NCBI RefSeq assembly: GCF_032463525.1
Contig: NZ_CP135971.1
Coordinates: forward strand, 3,162,001 to 3,226,000
Source: Pseudomonas sp. DTU_2021_1001937_2_SI_NGA_ILE_001
GTDB taxonomy: Bacteria > Pseudomonadota > Gammaproteobacteria > Pseudomonadales > Pseudomonadaceae
Length of the DNA stretch: 64,000 bases
Direction of reading: 5' to 3'
Shown: one piece after another, positions 40,787-51,231 of the stretch
How positions within the stretch are numbered: position 1 is the stretch's first letter
Layout of the letters: the number at the start of each line of letters is the position of its first letter
Notes under the pieces: model-generated
Told to the model about the DNA's origin: nothing
Database searches by the model: none
The model's input: the letters and a program-made list of their open reading frames with translations, nothing else
Made by a program: the position numbers and the translations under genes

Positions 40787-41147
40787 TACAGACTGACGCC
40801 GCAAGCTTTCTGCCATGCCCGGCCCTGAGCCGGGCTGTCCGCAGTTCAGCTTCACTGACAGCAGGTCCCGCTTGACGGGCTTCGCGGTCAGCGCACATCT
40901 CGCCTGATTCCAGGCCGTGCGGCTCGCTTCCCTGGCGAAGCGATTCACGCACAGAACGTAATGCCCTGCAGGCTTTCCAAGCAAAGTCGACAGGGCAGCG
41001 TTTTATATAAGGCAGCCGCGCAGATGGCTGACCCCGTCACATCATTCAAGAAAGCACCCTGTCGTTTCAGGGCTCGAGTGCATCCCCGTCAGCCATGCTT
41101 CACAATGACGCGCACCGATAATTTGCATTTCGCCTGATGAGAACACC
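40787..41147. other. rpsU-dnaG intergenic region with hairpin
   Basis: A 361-bp space with no gene; no GatB/YqeY gene is present, though some pseudomonads carry a hypothetical gene here. A GCCCGGC-CCTGA-GCCGGGC hairpin lies at 40817-40835 without a T run. It may be the partial terminator that lowers dnaG expression relative to rpsU, as in E. coli. A TTATATAAGG stretch lies at about 41003. Confidence 0.6.
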
Positions 41148-43127
41148 ATGGCCGGGCTGATACCCCAGAGTTTCATTGACGACCTGCTCAACCGCACCGA
41201 CATCGTCGACGTGGTGAGCTCGCGCGTGCAACTCAAGAAGGCCGGCAAGAACCACGTCGCCTGCTGCCCGTTCCACAAGGAAAAGACCCCTTCGTTCAGC
41301 GTCAGCCCCGACAAGCAGTTCTATTACTGCTTCGGTTGCGGTGCCGGCGGTAACGCCCTGGGGTTCATCATGGACCACGACAACCTGGACTTCCCCCAGG
41401 CCGTGGAAGAACTGGCCAAGGCCGCCGGCATGGAAGTGCCGAGGGAACAGGGCAACCGGGGCAACAAGCCGCGCCAGCCCACCGACTCACCGCTGTACCC
41501 GCTGCTCGAAGCCGCCGCGCAGTACTACCGCCAGGCGCTCAAGAGCCACCCGGCGCGCAAGGCGGCGGTGGAATACCTCAAAGGGCGTGGGCTGTCGGGC
41601 GAGATTGCCCGCGACTTCGGCCTGGGCTTCGCGCCACCGGGCTGGGACAACCTGTACAAACACCTGAGCAGCGACAGCCTGCAGCAGAAGGTGATGATCG
41701 ACGCCGGGCTGCTGATCGAGAACACCGAGACCGGCAAGCGCTACGACCGCTTCCGCGACCGGGTGATGTTCCCGATCCGCGACACCCGTGGCCGGGTCAT
41801 CGCCTTCGGTGGCCGGGTACTGGGCGACGACAAGCCCAAGTACCTGAACTCGCCGGAAACCCCGGTGTTCCACAAGGGCCAGGAGCTGTACGGCCTGTTC
41901 GAGGCGCGCAAGCACAACCGCAACCTCGACGAGATCATCGTCGTCGAAGGCTACATGGACGTCATCGCCCTGGCCCAGCAAGGCCTGCGCAATGCGGTGG
42001 CGACCCTGGGCACGGCGACCAGCGAAGAGCACCTCAAGCGGCTGTTCCGCGTGGTGCCCAGCGTGCTGTTCTGCTTCGACGGCGACCAGGCCGGCCGCAA
42101 CGCCGCCTGGCGCGCCCTGGAGGCGACCCTGTCGAGCCTGCAAGACGGCCGCCGGGCGCGCTTTCTGTTCCTGCCCGAGGGCGAGGACCCGGATACGCTG
42201 GTACGCGCCGAAGGCACCGACGCCTTCAAGGCACGCATCAACCAGCATGCCCAGCCGCTCGCCGACTACTTCTTCGAGCAGTTGACCCAAGAGGCCGACC
42301 CGCGCTCGCTGGAAGGCAAGGCGCACCTGGTAACCCTGGCGGCACCGCTGATCGAAAAGGTCCCCGGCGCCAACCTGCGCACCCTGATGCGCCAGCGGCT
42401 GAGCGAGATCACCGGGCTGAGCGGCGACGCCATGAGCCAGATGGCACAAAGCGCCCCCGCGCCGAGCCAGCCCAGCCACGACCCGTTCGCCGACTATGGC
42501 GGCATGCCGGACTACGGCGACTATCAGCCCGCCGGCGGCTACGAAGGCCTGCACGACGAAGCGCCGCAATGGACCCCGCAAAAGCAGGGTGGCGCCGGTC
42601 GTCAGGGCCAGAAGAAGTGGGACAACAACAAGCAGTGGGGCAACAAGGGCGGGCGCAAGGACTTCGAGCCGCGCCAGCCGCGCACACCGGTCACGGTGGA
42701 GCAGCCCATGCAAACGGCGCTGCGCACCCTGCTGCACCACCCGGAACTGGCCGAAAAAGTCGACAATGCCAGCCAGTTCGCGGATGAAGACAATTTTCAG
42801 GCACAGCTGCTGGTCGCCTTGATCGAAGCCCGGCAAAAGAATCCGGGTTTGCGGTCGTTACAGTTGATAGCGCGCTGGCATGGCACCGAACAGGGCCGCC
42901 TGCTGCGCGCGCTGGCCGAGAAGGAATGGTTGATCGAGGCCGGCAACCTTGAACAACAGTTTTTCGACACTATAACTAGGTTATCCGCCCGCCAGCGCGA
43001 GCGACTCCTGGATCGATTGATCAGCAAAGAGAAACAAAGCGGGCTGACTGCGGAAGAGAAATCGCAACTGCTCGGCTTGCTCTGTCGTAAAGAGCAGACA
43101 CAAAACCCGACCTCAACTGGCGTGTGA
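41148..43127 (+). CDS. dnaG: DNA primase
   Basis: Synthesizes RNA primers at the replication fork. The 659-aa protein has the N-terminal CHC2 zinc finger (CPFHKEKTPSF then YYCFGCGAGG), the RNA polymerase core with TOPRIM motifs (IVVEGYMDVIAL, CFDGDQAGRNAA), and a C-terminal DnaB-binding helical domain. The linker after residue 430 is rich in Gly, Gln, Pro and Lys and varies between species. Confidence 0.96.
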   Translation: MAGLIPQSFIDDLLNRTDIVDVVSSRVQLKKAGKNHVACCPFHKEKTPSFSVSPDKQFYYCFGCGAGGNALGFIMDHDNLDFPQAVEELAKAAGMEVPREQGNRGNKPRQPTDSPLYPLLEAAAQYYRQALKSHPARKAAVEYLKGRGLSGEIARDFGLGFAPPGWDNLYKHLSSDSLQQKVMIDAGLLIENTETGKRYDRFRDRVMFPIRDTRGRVIAFGGRVLGDDKPKYLNSPETPVFHKGQELYGLFEARKHNRNLDEIIVVEGYMDVIALAQQGLRNAVATLGTATSEEHLKRLFRVVPSVLFCFDGDQAGRNAAWRALEATLSSLQDGRRARFLFLPEGEDPDTLVRAEGTDAFKARINQHAQPLADYFFEQLTQEADPRSLEGKAHLVTLAAPLIEKVPGANLRTLMRQRLSEITGLSGDAMSQMAQSAPAPSQPSHDPFADYGGMPDYGDYQPAGGYEGLHDEAPQWTPQKQGGAGRQGQKKWDNNKQWGNKGGRKDFEPRQPRTPVTVEQPMQTALRTLLHHPELAEKVDNASQFADEDNFQAQLLVALIEARQKNPGLRSLQLIARWHGTEQGRLLRALAEKEWLIEAGNLEQQFFDTITRLSARQRERLLDRLISKEKQSGLTAEEKSQLLGLLCRKEQTQNPTSTGV

Positions 43128-43141
43128 GGTCATAGCTCGGG

Positions 43142-43147
43142 TATAAT
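43142..43147 (+). promoter_or_regulatory. Perfect TATAAT upstream of rpoD
   Basis: TATAAT lies 47 bases before the rpoD ATG, in the short dnaG-rpoD spacer. A matching -35 hexamer at normal spacing is not visible. A separate rpoD promoter here would parallel the internal promoters of the E. coli operon. Confidence 0.4.
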
Positions 43148-43194
43148 CCCCGGCTTGTTTTTTGCCCGCCAAGACCTTCAGTGGATAGGGTGTT

Positions 43195-45042
<1,848 letters not shown>

Positions 45043-45061
45043 CAGCACCAGGCTTGACCCC

Positions 45062-45087
45062 AAAACCCCCGGCCCGCCGGGGGTTTT
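45062..45087 (+). terminator. rpoD intrinsic terminator
   Basis: AAAACCCCCGGC / GCCGGGGGTTTT forms a GC-rich stem, followed by GCTTTTC, 20 bases after the rpoD stop. Its symmetric A/T flanks would also stop transcripts from the other side. Confidence 0.9.
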
Positions 45088-45325
45088 GCTTTTCTACCGC
45101 CCCCAGACCTCCCCACCTTCCTGTAGGACCGGCTTCAGCCGGGATACCCTTCCAAAACCAACCCCGCCCACCGACCGCCACCCCTCACCCACCAATCATC
45201 ATTTTCCCGGCAAACTTGGCGGAAATGACCTACAACTATGTACGCCCAGGCCCAAACCGCGCCTGATCGGCACCGGCCCCCTGTTGTAGCCGGCATCACC
45301 CGCCCGCCACAACACGGACACGCCC
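45088..45325. other. rpoD to PAS-GGDEF intergenic region
   Basis: It contains a single REP-like palindrome (TGTAGGACCGGCTTCAGCCGG at about 45122-45142) and otherwise C-rich, G-poor sequence continuing the base style of the next gene. No gene or clear promoter was found. Confidence 0.5.
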
Positions 45326-47128
45326 ATGCACGGACTGATGCTCGACCACGCCCCACGTTCACCCCACGAAACCGCCAACGGCAGCACAACGCCCCGCCCC
45401 GTCGTCCCATTGCTGGACACCCGCCTGCTACTGGCCGCCAGCGCCTTCGAGCACAGCACCGCAGCGGTGATGATCACCGACACCCGCCAACGCATCCTCG
45501 CCGTGAACCGCGCCTTCACCACCATCACCGGCTACAGCGAACAGCAAGCCATCGACCAGACCCCGCGCCTGCTCGCCTCGGGCCAGCACGACAGCGCCTT
45601 CTTCACCGCCCTGTGGCACCGCCTCGACGCCGACGGCCACTGGCAGGGGGAAATCCTCAACCGCCGCTGCAATGGCGAAACCTACCCCAGCTGGCTGACC
45701 ATCGACCGCATCCGCGACACCCACGGCCAGACCAGCCACTACATCGGCGTGTTCGCCGACATCTCCGCGCTGAAACAGCAACACGCCAGCCTCGACCACC
45801 AGGCCCACCACGACCCACTCACCGGCCTGCCCAACCGCACCCTGTTCGAGCACCGCCTGCACAAGGCCCTGGAGCACAGCCAGGAGAGCGGCAGCCTGGG
45901 CGCCGTGCTGTTTCTCGACCTGGACCGCTTCAAGCCGGTGAACGACAGCCTGGGCCACGCCACCGGCGACCAGTTGCTCAAGGGCGTGGCCCAACGCCTC
46001 AAAGACCAGCTGCGCGACATCGACACCGTGGCGCGCTTTGGCGGCGACGAATTCGTCATCCTCCTGCCGGGCCTGCTGCAACCCGGCGACGCGCAAACCA
46101 TCGCCCACAAGCTGCTGGCCAGCTTCAGCGCCCCGCTGCTGGCTGGCGAACATGAACTGAGCATTGGCCTGAGCATCGGCACCAGCCTGTTCCCCACCGA
46201 CGGCATGGACCCCACCAGCCTGATCCGCAACGCCGACGCCGCCATGTACCGCGCCAAGGCACGCGGGCGCCATTGCGTAGAGCCCTACACCCACGACCTC
46301 AGCGTGCGCCGCCGTGAACGCGCCAGCCTGCAGCAGCAACTGCTCGGCGCCATCGAGCGCAACGAACTGCAACTCGACTACCAGCCGCGCATCGCCCTGC
46401 CCCACGGCCAACCCTGCGGCGTCGAAGCCCTGCTGCGCTGGAACCACCCGCAACTCGGCCAACTGCCCGCCGAGCGCTTCATGCCCCTGGCCGAAGAAAA
46501 TGGCAGCGCCCCGGCCATCGCCGACTGGCTGCTCGACACCGCCTGCCGCCAGCTGCAGCAATGGCAACGCCGCTGCCCCGGCTTCGGCCCGCTGTGCATC
46601 AGCCTGAGCAGCGCGCAGCTGCGCCAGCCGCAACTGCTTGAACGCATCGTGCAGCGGCTTAGCAGCCACCGCCTGGCGCCGCACAGCCTGCAACTGGAAA
46701 TCAGCGAACCCAGCCTCATGACCCAGCCGGAACACACCCTCGGCGTGCTGCACAACCTCAAACGCCTGGGCCTGCGCCTGGCCATCGACGACTTCGGCAG
46801 CGGCCACGCCTCCCTCGGCTACCTCAAGCGCCTGCCGCTGGACAGCCTGAAGATCGGCAGCGCCTTCACCCGCGGCCTGCCCGACGACCCCCACGACCTG
46901 GCGGTGGTCCGCGCCATCATCGCCTTGGGCCGCAGCCTCGGCCTCAGCGTCATCGCCACCGGCATCAGCCTCCCGGAACAGCGTCAGCTACTGGCCGACG
47001 AAGGCTGCCAACACCTGCAAGGCCCCACCATCAGCCCCCCCCTCAGCGCCCGCGCCTTCAGCGAAAAGTACCTTCCTGCCGCCCTATCGGATTTTTCGGA
47101 TGGCACAGCCGGGGAACCGCCGGTATAA
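45326..47128 (+). CDS. PAS-GGDEF-EAL protein; probable active diguanylate cyclase with degenerate EAL
   Basis: A 600-aa soluble c-di-GMP protein with no membrane segment. PAS domain about 35-150 (MITDTRQRILAVNRAF). The GGDEF motif (239-243, RFGGDEFVILLP) is intact and the inhibitory I-site RxxD is present (Arg230-Asp233). The EAL domain starts correctly (Glu367-Ala-Leu, DDFGSG at 488) but lacks key residues: the Asn of VNxS is Ser, KID reads KIG (Gly511), and AEGVE reads ATGIS (Thr545). Phosphodiesterase activity is therefore unlikely. Codon use is extremely C-rich. The stop codon overlaps the -10 of the tRNA promoter. Confidence 0.88.
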   Translation: MHGLMLDHAPRSPHETANGSTTPRPVVPLLDTRLLLAASAFEHSTAAVMITDTRQRILAVNRAFTTITGYSEQQAIDQTPRLLASGQHDSAFFTALWHRLDADGHWQGEILNRRCNGETYPSWLTIDRIRDTHGQTSHYIGVFADISALKQQHASLDHQAHHDPLTGLPNRTLFEHRLHKALEHSQESGSLGAVLFLDLDRFKPVNDSLGHATGDQLLKGVAQRLKDQLRDIDTVARFGGDEFVILLPGLLQPGDAQTIAHKLLASFSAPLLAGEHELSIGLSIGTSLFPTDGMDPTSLIRNADAAMYRAKARGRHCVEPYTHDLSVRRRERASLQQQLLGAIERNELQLDYQPRIALPHGQPCGVEALLRWNHPQLGQLPAERFMPLAEENGSAPAIADWLLDTACRQLQQWQRRCPGFGPLCISLSSAQLRQPQLLERIVQRLSSHRLAPHSLQLEISEPSLMTQPEHTLGVLHNLKRLGLRLAIDDFGSGHASLGYLKRLPLDSLKIGSAFTRGLPDDPHDLAVVRAIIALGRSLGLSVIATGISLPEQRQLLADEGCQHLQGPTISPPLSARAFSEKYLPAALSDFSDGTAGEPPV

Positions 47129-47129
47129 T
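47124..47129 (+). promoter_or_regulatory. -10 element of the tRNA promoter
   Basis: A perfect TATAAT 16 bases before the tRNA 5' end, followed by a GC-rich discriminator (CCGCCTCC) as in stringently controlled stable-RNA promoters. It overlaps the stop codon of the upstream gene. The -35 (about 47101-47106, TGGCAC) is weak. Confidence 0.65.
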
Positions 47130-47145
47130 CCGCCTCCTGCAAAAA

Positions 47146-47222
47146 GGGCCTATAGCTCAGTTGGTTAGAGCAGAGGACTCATAATCCTTTGGTCCACGGT
47201 TCGAGTCCGTGTGGGCCCACCA
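47146..47222 (+). tRNA. tRNA with CAT anticodon, probably tRNA-Ile2 (lysidine type)
   Basis: A 77-nt cloverleaf with encoded CCA. Acceptor GGGCCTA pairs with TGGGCCC; the D arm is GCTC/GAGC; the anticodon stem-loop is GAGGA-CTCATAA-TCCTT (CAT at 47180-47182); the T arm is CACGG/CCGTG. The acceptor has C4-G69 and C5-G68, the pairs that TilS uses in E. coli to pick tRNA-Ile2 for lysidine modification, whereas elongator tRNA-Met has U4 and A5. I therefore prefer Ile2 over Met; the anticodon alone does not decide. Its 3' part is duplicated at 51232. Confidence 0.85.
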
Positions 47223-47257
47223 GATTGCAAAAAAGCCGCGCATCGCGCGGCTTTTGT
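47177..47257 (+). repeat. attL-like repeat: tRNA 3' half plus terminator
   Basis: 81 bp from the anticodon stem through the terminator, repeated at 51232-51312 with four differences. It marks the tRNA-side boundary of the island. Confidence 0.9.
47231..47255 (+). terminator. tRNA terminator
   Basis: AAAAGCCGCG (47231-47240) and CGCGGCTTTT (47246-47255) form a 10-bp stem right after the tRNA. The same hairpin is copied in the right-hand repeat (about 51286-51310). Confidence 0.85.
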
Positions 47258-47353
47258 GTTTTTGGCGGGACCATCTCAGATACAGATCCTAGGATCTAAA
47301 GGTACAAGCTAGGTAGAGTGCGGCTTCGCTTGCACGCCTTTGGAGTTCTTCAG

Positions 47354-47592
47354 ATGGCTACAATCGTCAAAACCCCTGCTGGCACCTGGAAGGCCGTCAT
47401 ACGTAAAATCGGATGGCCGACCAAAGCCAAAACCTTTCGTACCAAGCGTGACGCCGAGGATTGATCACGGCGTGCCGAAGATGAGATCGCGAGGTTTGTA
47501 CATCCAGCGCAGCGGTTCTGAGTGCATGACGCTGGAAATAGCGCTCAAGCGCTACCTGACCGACATTACGCCTACAAGAAGCCTGGGAAACA
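47354..47592 (+). pseudogene. Tyrosine integrase N-terminal remnant, frameshifted and truncated
   Basis: An ATG at 47354 opens MATIVKTPAGTWKAVIRKIG, the arm-type DNA-binding start of tRNA-island integrases, and stops at 47464 after 36 codons. The next frame resumes at RGLYIQRSGSECMTLEIALKR and a further shift gives YKKPG, both normal positions in such integrases. After about 47592 no integrase sequence remains: the catalytic domain with its R..HxxR..Y is gone. A ribosome-like GGAG lies at 47342. Confidence 0.8.
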
Positions 47593-47948
47593 CCGGCCTT
47601 CTCGCAGCCAGAATCGCCGCACACCTCTGCCCCCCAATGATGGCACCACCCACGCTTCGCTCCCCTATTGCTTGCGGCTGTTACAGCCTTTTTAGCCTGA
47701 CGTGCATTCTGCACTGATGCCCTGTGAGCTGACCAGAAGTTAGGGGACACAAGGCCAATAGCCCAACCCATTCAGGACGCTTTAGGTGTGGAGGCTGCAT
47801 GAGCCTTTTCAAGCAGCTACATGGCTACAAGGCCTGCAACCGGGCATAATTGGCTCAGATTGGAAATCTGGGGCATGGTAGGGCTAGGGGGCTCCATCAA
47901 GCTCAAAATTGCACGCAACTGCAAATACAAAGGATGGGCAGCGACTAC
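47593..47948. other. Non-coding left part of the island
   Basis: About 350 bp between the integrase remnant and the operon. Contains no convincing gene on either strand. It must hold the operon promoter; no clear hexamer pair stood out. An AAAGGA ribosome-like site lies at 47929-47934. Confidence 0.4.
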
Positions 47949-48362
47949 ATGAATGCAGATTTTCTCGATGCCCATCGCAGGCACATGAATGACGGAGAAA
48001 CGCTTTTCCAGGCATCGCGGCTTGCCAACGCAGATCAGCTATTTGGCTTTGCCGTTGAATGCGGCTTGAAACGGCTAATGGTACGGTTCGGAATGTCGGT
48101 GGATGCCAAAGGTTCGCCGACTGACAATAAAGATTGGGTTCATGCCGATAAGGTGTGGAAACGCTACGAGGCCTACCACTCGGCCAGCGACGTGGGTACA
48201 GCTTATGTCTTGCCTAACCCAAATCCCTATCACGATTGGCATGCGTCGCAGAGATACGCCAACAGCGGCGACGTCTCATTACCACGTGTCGAGAGTCACA
48301 GAGCTGCTGCCGGGAGCGTGGCAGCACTGGTCAAAAAAGCTCTGCTGGAGGGAGTGATATGA
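47949..48362 (+). CDS. Small HEPN-like protein, first gene of island operon
   Basis: A 137-aa protein not confidently recognised. The first half looks helical and HEPN-like (FLDAHRRHMNDGETLF, then ANADQLFGFAVECGLKRLM). An Rx4H is present at Arg72-Tyr-Glu-Ala-Tyr-His77, compatible with the HEPN RNase motif, and a second R/H cluster (RVESHR) lies near the C-terminus. If HEPN is right it could be the RNase effector of a toxin-like system; this is inference. An in-frame ATG at 47934 would add five residues. Its stop overlaps the next gene by 4 bp (ATGA). Confidence 0.7.
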   Translation: MNADFLDAHRRHMNDGETLFQASRLANADQLFGFAVECGLKRLMVRFGMSVDAKGSPTDNKDWVHADKVWKRYEAYHSASDVGTAYVLPNPNPYHDWHASQRYANSGDVSLPRVESHRAAAGSVAALVKKALLEGVI

Positions 48363-49657
48363 GCACGTTCGATGACATCGTTCCAACTCTGAAGAACCTG
48401 CTGCAACCACTTGCTGCTTTCCTCAATCAGATTGGACCCATCTATATCAACAGAGACCTCAATGGAAGGGTCCGTCTCATCGTGGCTGATAAATGGGAGA
48501 AGGAACAAGTCGTTTTGGAGCAGCTCGGCCAAATCGCGCAACTCCTTCATCATGTCTTGGGTAATCATTCTTTCCCTCCTGAGCAGGCAATCCTATTTGA
48601 GGAGAGGCCTGAGGATGTAGCATTCGGCTTCCCCCCCTTTCAAATTGAGGGGGTGAATGGTGTCTTTTTGATTGATCGACTTGCCACTCAGGGCAATTGG
48701 TCGACCATAACGAGCGTTTCTGTTCAAGCGCGTAGAGTCGTTTTTTTCTCCATCAAAGGAGGCGTGGGGCGTTCAACGGCGATGGCTGCAACCGCATGGT
48801 CATTAGCACAGAGCGGGAAGCGGGTTCTCATCCTCGATCTTGACCTTGAGTCCCCTGGTCTATCCACATCTCTGCTGCCAGCTGATCGACGTCCAAAATT
48901 CGGTATTACCGATTGGCTCGTAGAAGACCTGGTAGATAACGGGGACGAGGTCTTTGAAAATATGGTGGCCTCCAGTGATTTGTCACATGATGGAGACATC
49001 TATGTGGTTCCCGCCCATGGAGCAGAGTCGGGGGAATACGTCTCCAAACTAGGTAGAGCTTGGATGCCTAAGGTGGGGGCATCAGGGCAAGAAGGATGGT
49101 CACAACGCCTGCAAAGGTTGATCACGGCTCTCGAAGAGCGATTTGCACCTGATGTAATTCTTATCGATTCAAGAGCCGGTATCGATGAAGTGGCGTCCGC
49201 TTGTGTTACCGACCTCGGGGCAAATTTGGTGCTGTTGTTTGCACTTGACGGGGACCAAACCTGGTCGGGTTATAGAATTCTTTTCCGCCACTGGCGGACC
49301 ACCGGTGTAGTGCGAGAAATTCGTGAACGGCTTCAAATCGTGGGCGCCTTGATTCCCGAACTGGATAGCGTTGACTACACGATTGGTCTTAGGGAAGCGG
49401 CGTGGAATTTGTTCGCGGATGAGCTCTATGACGAGTTACCAGCTGGCACTACAACGACCGGTGATTTGTGGAGTTTCGATGCTGTGGACGAATCAGGGCC
49501 ACACTACCCATGGACCATCCGCTGGAACCGTGGCTTCAATTCTCTGCGAGCGGTCCACTCCAGGTTAGTGGATGTGGATGCGATTGAGCTTTCATCAGTG
49601 TTTGGTCCATTGGTTGAAGGTATTTCCGATATTTTACAAGCCGAGGTGCGCTCGTGA
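48359..49657 (+). CDS. KGGVGRS-motif ParA/MinD-like ATPase, second gene of island operon
   Basis: A 432-aa protein. An N-terminal helical region of about 120 residues of unknown function precedes a deviant Walker A ATPase: SIKGGVGRSTAMAATAW (Lys133 to Ser139), the switch-like LILDLDLESPGLS (Asp160, Asp162), and a Walker B-like DVILIDSRAGIDE (Asp270). The canonical KGGxGKT Lys is Arg here, a variant seen in a distinct group of ParA-like ATPases. The start at 48359 has GGAGGGAG upstream and overlaps the first gene; the GTG of the third gene overlaps its stop (GTGA). No DNA-binding domain is seen. Confidence 0.8.
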   Translation: MSTFDDIVPTLKNLLQPLAAFLNQIGPIYINRDLNGRVRLIVADKWEKEQVVLEQLGQIAQLLHHVLGNHSFPPEQAILFEERPEDVAFGFPPFQIEGVNGVFLIDRLATQGNWSTITSVSVQARRVVFFSIKGGVGRSTAMAATAWSLAQSGKRVLILDLDLESPGLSTSLLPADRRPKFGITDWLVEDLVDNGDEVFENMVASSDLSHDGDIYVVPAHGAESGEYVSKLGRAWMPKVGASGQEGWSQRLQRLITALEERFAPDVILIDSRAGIDEVASACVTDLGANLVLLFALDGDQTWSGYRILFRHWRTTGVVREIRERLQIVGALIPELDSVDYTIGLREAAWNLFADELYDELPAGTTTTGDLWSFDAVDESGPHYPWTIRWNRGFNSLRAVHSRLVDVDAIELSSVFGPLVEGISDILQAEVRS

Positions 49658-51096
49658 CGTCAACTCAACATATCCGAGAGTCTCTGGTAGAAGCGCTTCC
49701 TTTAACTACTTCGACACATGGCGAGGCCCCTGAAAGGCGTCATCTCTATCTGCCACCTGCCCACGCTAAAGCGCTGCGCCTTGAGTGCAATCTGGTAATC
49801 GGTGCAAGAGGCGTCGGAAAGTCTTTTTGGACTGCAGCACTGGGATCGCCAGCCCTGCGGGCTGCTCTCGGGAAGGCCGTACGAGAGCTTGAGACTACTG
49901 AGGTTCACGTAGGGTTTGGAGTCGCACCTGATATTGACGCTTTCCCCGATAAGGAAGTTTTCGCGCAGCTCATAGGGAAGGGGTTCGAGCCGTTTGAGAT
50001 CTGGAAAGGGGTGGTGGCTCGTTGGTTATCTAAGCTAGAGCCAGTGGTCATACCGACAAGTACCTGGGAACACACGATCGATTGGGTCAGAACCAACCCA
50101 GAAGAGCTAGCTAGGACCATCCAAAATACCAACAGAGCTTTGTCCCAAAAGAATCGGCATGGCTTGATCTTATTCGATGCACTTGATCGAACCAGCAATG
50201 ACTGGGGGATGATGGACCGGATTGTCCGAGATCTGTTGAAAATCGTCCTATGGTTGAAGTCTTACCCACGCCTTCACGCAAAAGTTTTCCTGCGGGAAGA
50301 TCAGTCTGACAGGACAATCACGGATTTCCCTGACGCATCGAAGCTGTTGGCCACGAAAGCAGAATTGACTTGGGCACCTCACGATCTGCATGGTTTGCTG
50401 TGGCAGACCCTCTGTAACTGTCCCGGAGATGAAGGAGTTCACCTTCGAGATCTATACAACTCCGTAGTCGGCACGTCGCTTCGATCTGAAAATCAATTGT
50501 GGCTGATCGCTGATGAGGTCAAACGCGAAAGCTCCATGCAGCGCGAGCTATTCATTGCCCTCGCAGGTCCTTGGATGGGAAAGGACCGCAGGCGAGGTGT
50601 TCCCTACATCTGGTCTGTCAGTCACCTGGCAGATGGTCGTGGGCGAACTTCTCCACGGTCATTTCTAGCTGCGATCCGTCAAGCGGCTGAAGACTCGTTA
50701 GAGAGTTATCCGGGTTATTCTCAGCCTCTGCACTACGAAAGCATCAAGCGAGGTGTTCAAAAGGCCTCGCAAATTAGGGTATCCGAGGTGGCTGAAGATT
50801 ACCCTTGGGTAGAAAGCGTAATGGCTCCGCTCCACGGTCTTACCGTTCCGTGTCATTTCGAAGTTATCGAGGAGCGCTGGCAATCTGAGCTTCCGCCGGG
50901 GCTATTGGGTTTGTCGGGACAAAGGCTTCCACCTCAACATGCAGAAAAAGGATGGTCAGGTGTTCGCAGCGATCTCGAGCGTTTGGGCGTTTTTGAAACG
51001 ATGAAGGATGGTAGGGTTAACCTTCCGGATCTCTATCGAGTTGGCTTCGGCCTTGGCAGACGTGGCGGCGTAAAACCAGTGGCCAGGATGGGGTGA
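49654..51096 (+). CDS. P-loop ATPase of unknown family, third gene of island operon
   Basis: A 480-aa protein with GTG start overlapping the upstream stop. Walker A is at 50-57 (GARGVGKS), Walker B-like LILFDALDR at 171-179, and KVFLREDQ at 210-217 may be a sensor strand. The layout (P-loop within 60 residues of the start, large helical middle) resembles STAND/AAA-type NTPases. The last 50 residues (SGVRSDLERLGVFETMKDGRVNLPDLYRVGFGL) look like a winged-helix segment. No nuclease, TIR or protease motif was found. It cannot be named from sequence. Confidence 0.78.
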   Translation: MTSTQHIRESLVEALPLTTSTHGEAPERRHLYLPPAHAKALRLECNLVIGARGVGKSFWTAALGSPALRAALGKAVRELETTEVHVGFGVAPDIDAFPDKEVFAQLIGKGFEPFEIWKGVVARWLSKLEPVVIPTSTWEHTIDWVRTNPEELARTIQNTNRALSQKNRHGLILFDALDRTSNDWGMMDRIVRDLLKIVLWLKSYPRLHAKVFLREDQSDRTITDFPDASKLLATKAELTWAPHDLHGLLWQTLCNCPGDEGVHLRDLYNSVVGTSLRSENQLWLIADEVKRESSMQRELFIALAGPWMGKDRRRGVPYIWSVSHLADGRGRTSPRSFLAAIRQAAEDSLESYPGYSQPLHYESIKRGVQKASQIRVSEVAEDYPWVESVMAPLHGLTVPCHFEVIEERWQSELPPGLLGLSGQRLPPQHAEKGWSGVRSDLERLGVFETMKDGRVNLPDLYRVGFGLGRRGGVKPVARMG

Positions 51097-51231
51097 GGAG
51101 CCCGACCAAACGATACAACGACGGTAAAACACCCAGCTTTGGTTATTTAGTCAAAGCTACGCTTAACTCCTCGTACTGAGAAGCCTCCACCTATGCTAGC
51201 CTACATCTCGCTTTGAGTGATTGGCCAAGCA
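51097..51231. other. Right end of the island before the duplicated tRNA end
   Basis: No gene. An AGCTTTG / CAAAGCT inverted repeat (51135-51141 and 51152-51158) could be the operon terminator, without a T run. Confidence 0.45.

Noticed and set aside
47340..47717. A 125-codon frame downstream of the tRNA as a real gene
   Set aside because: It contains integrase sequence only from about 47490 to 47576 in this frame; the rest belongs to other frames. It is part of a frameshifted remnant.
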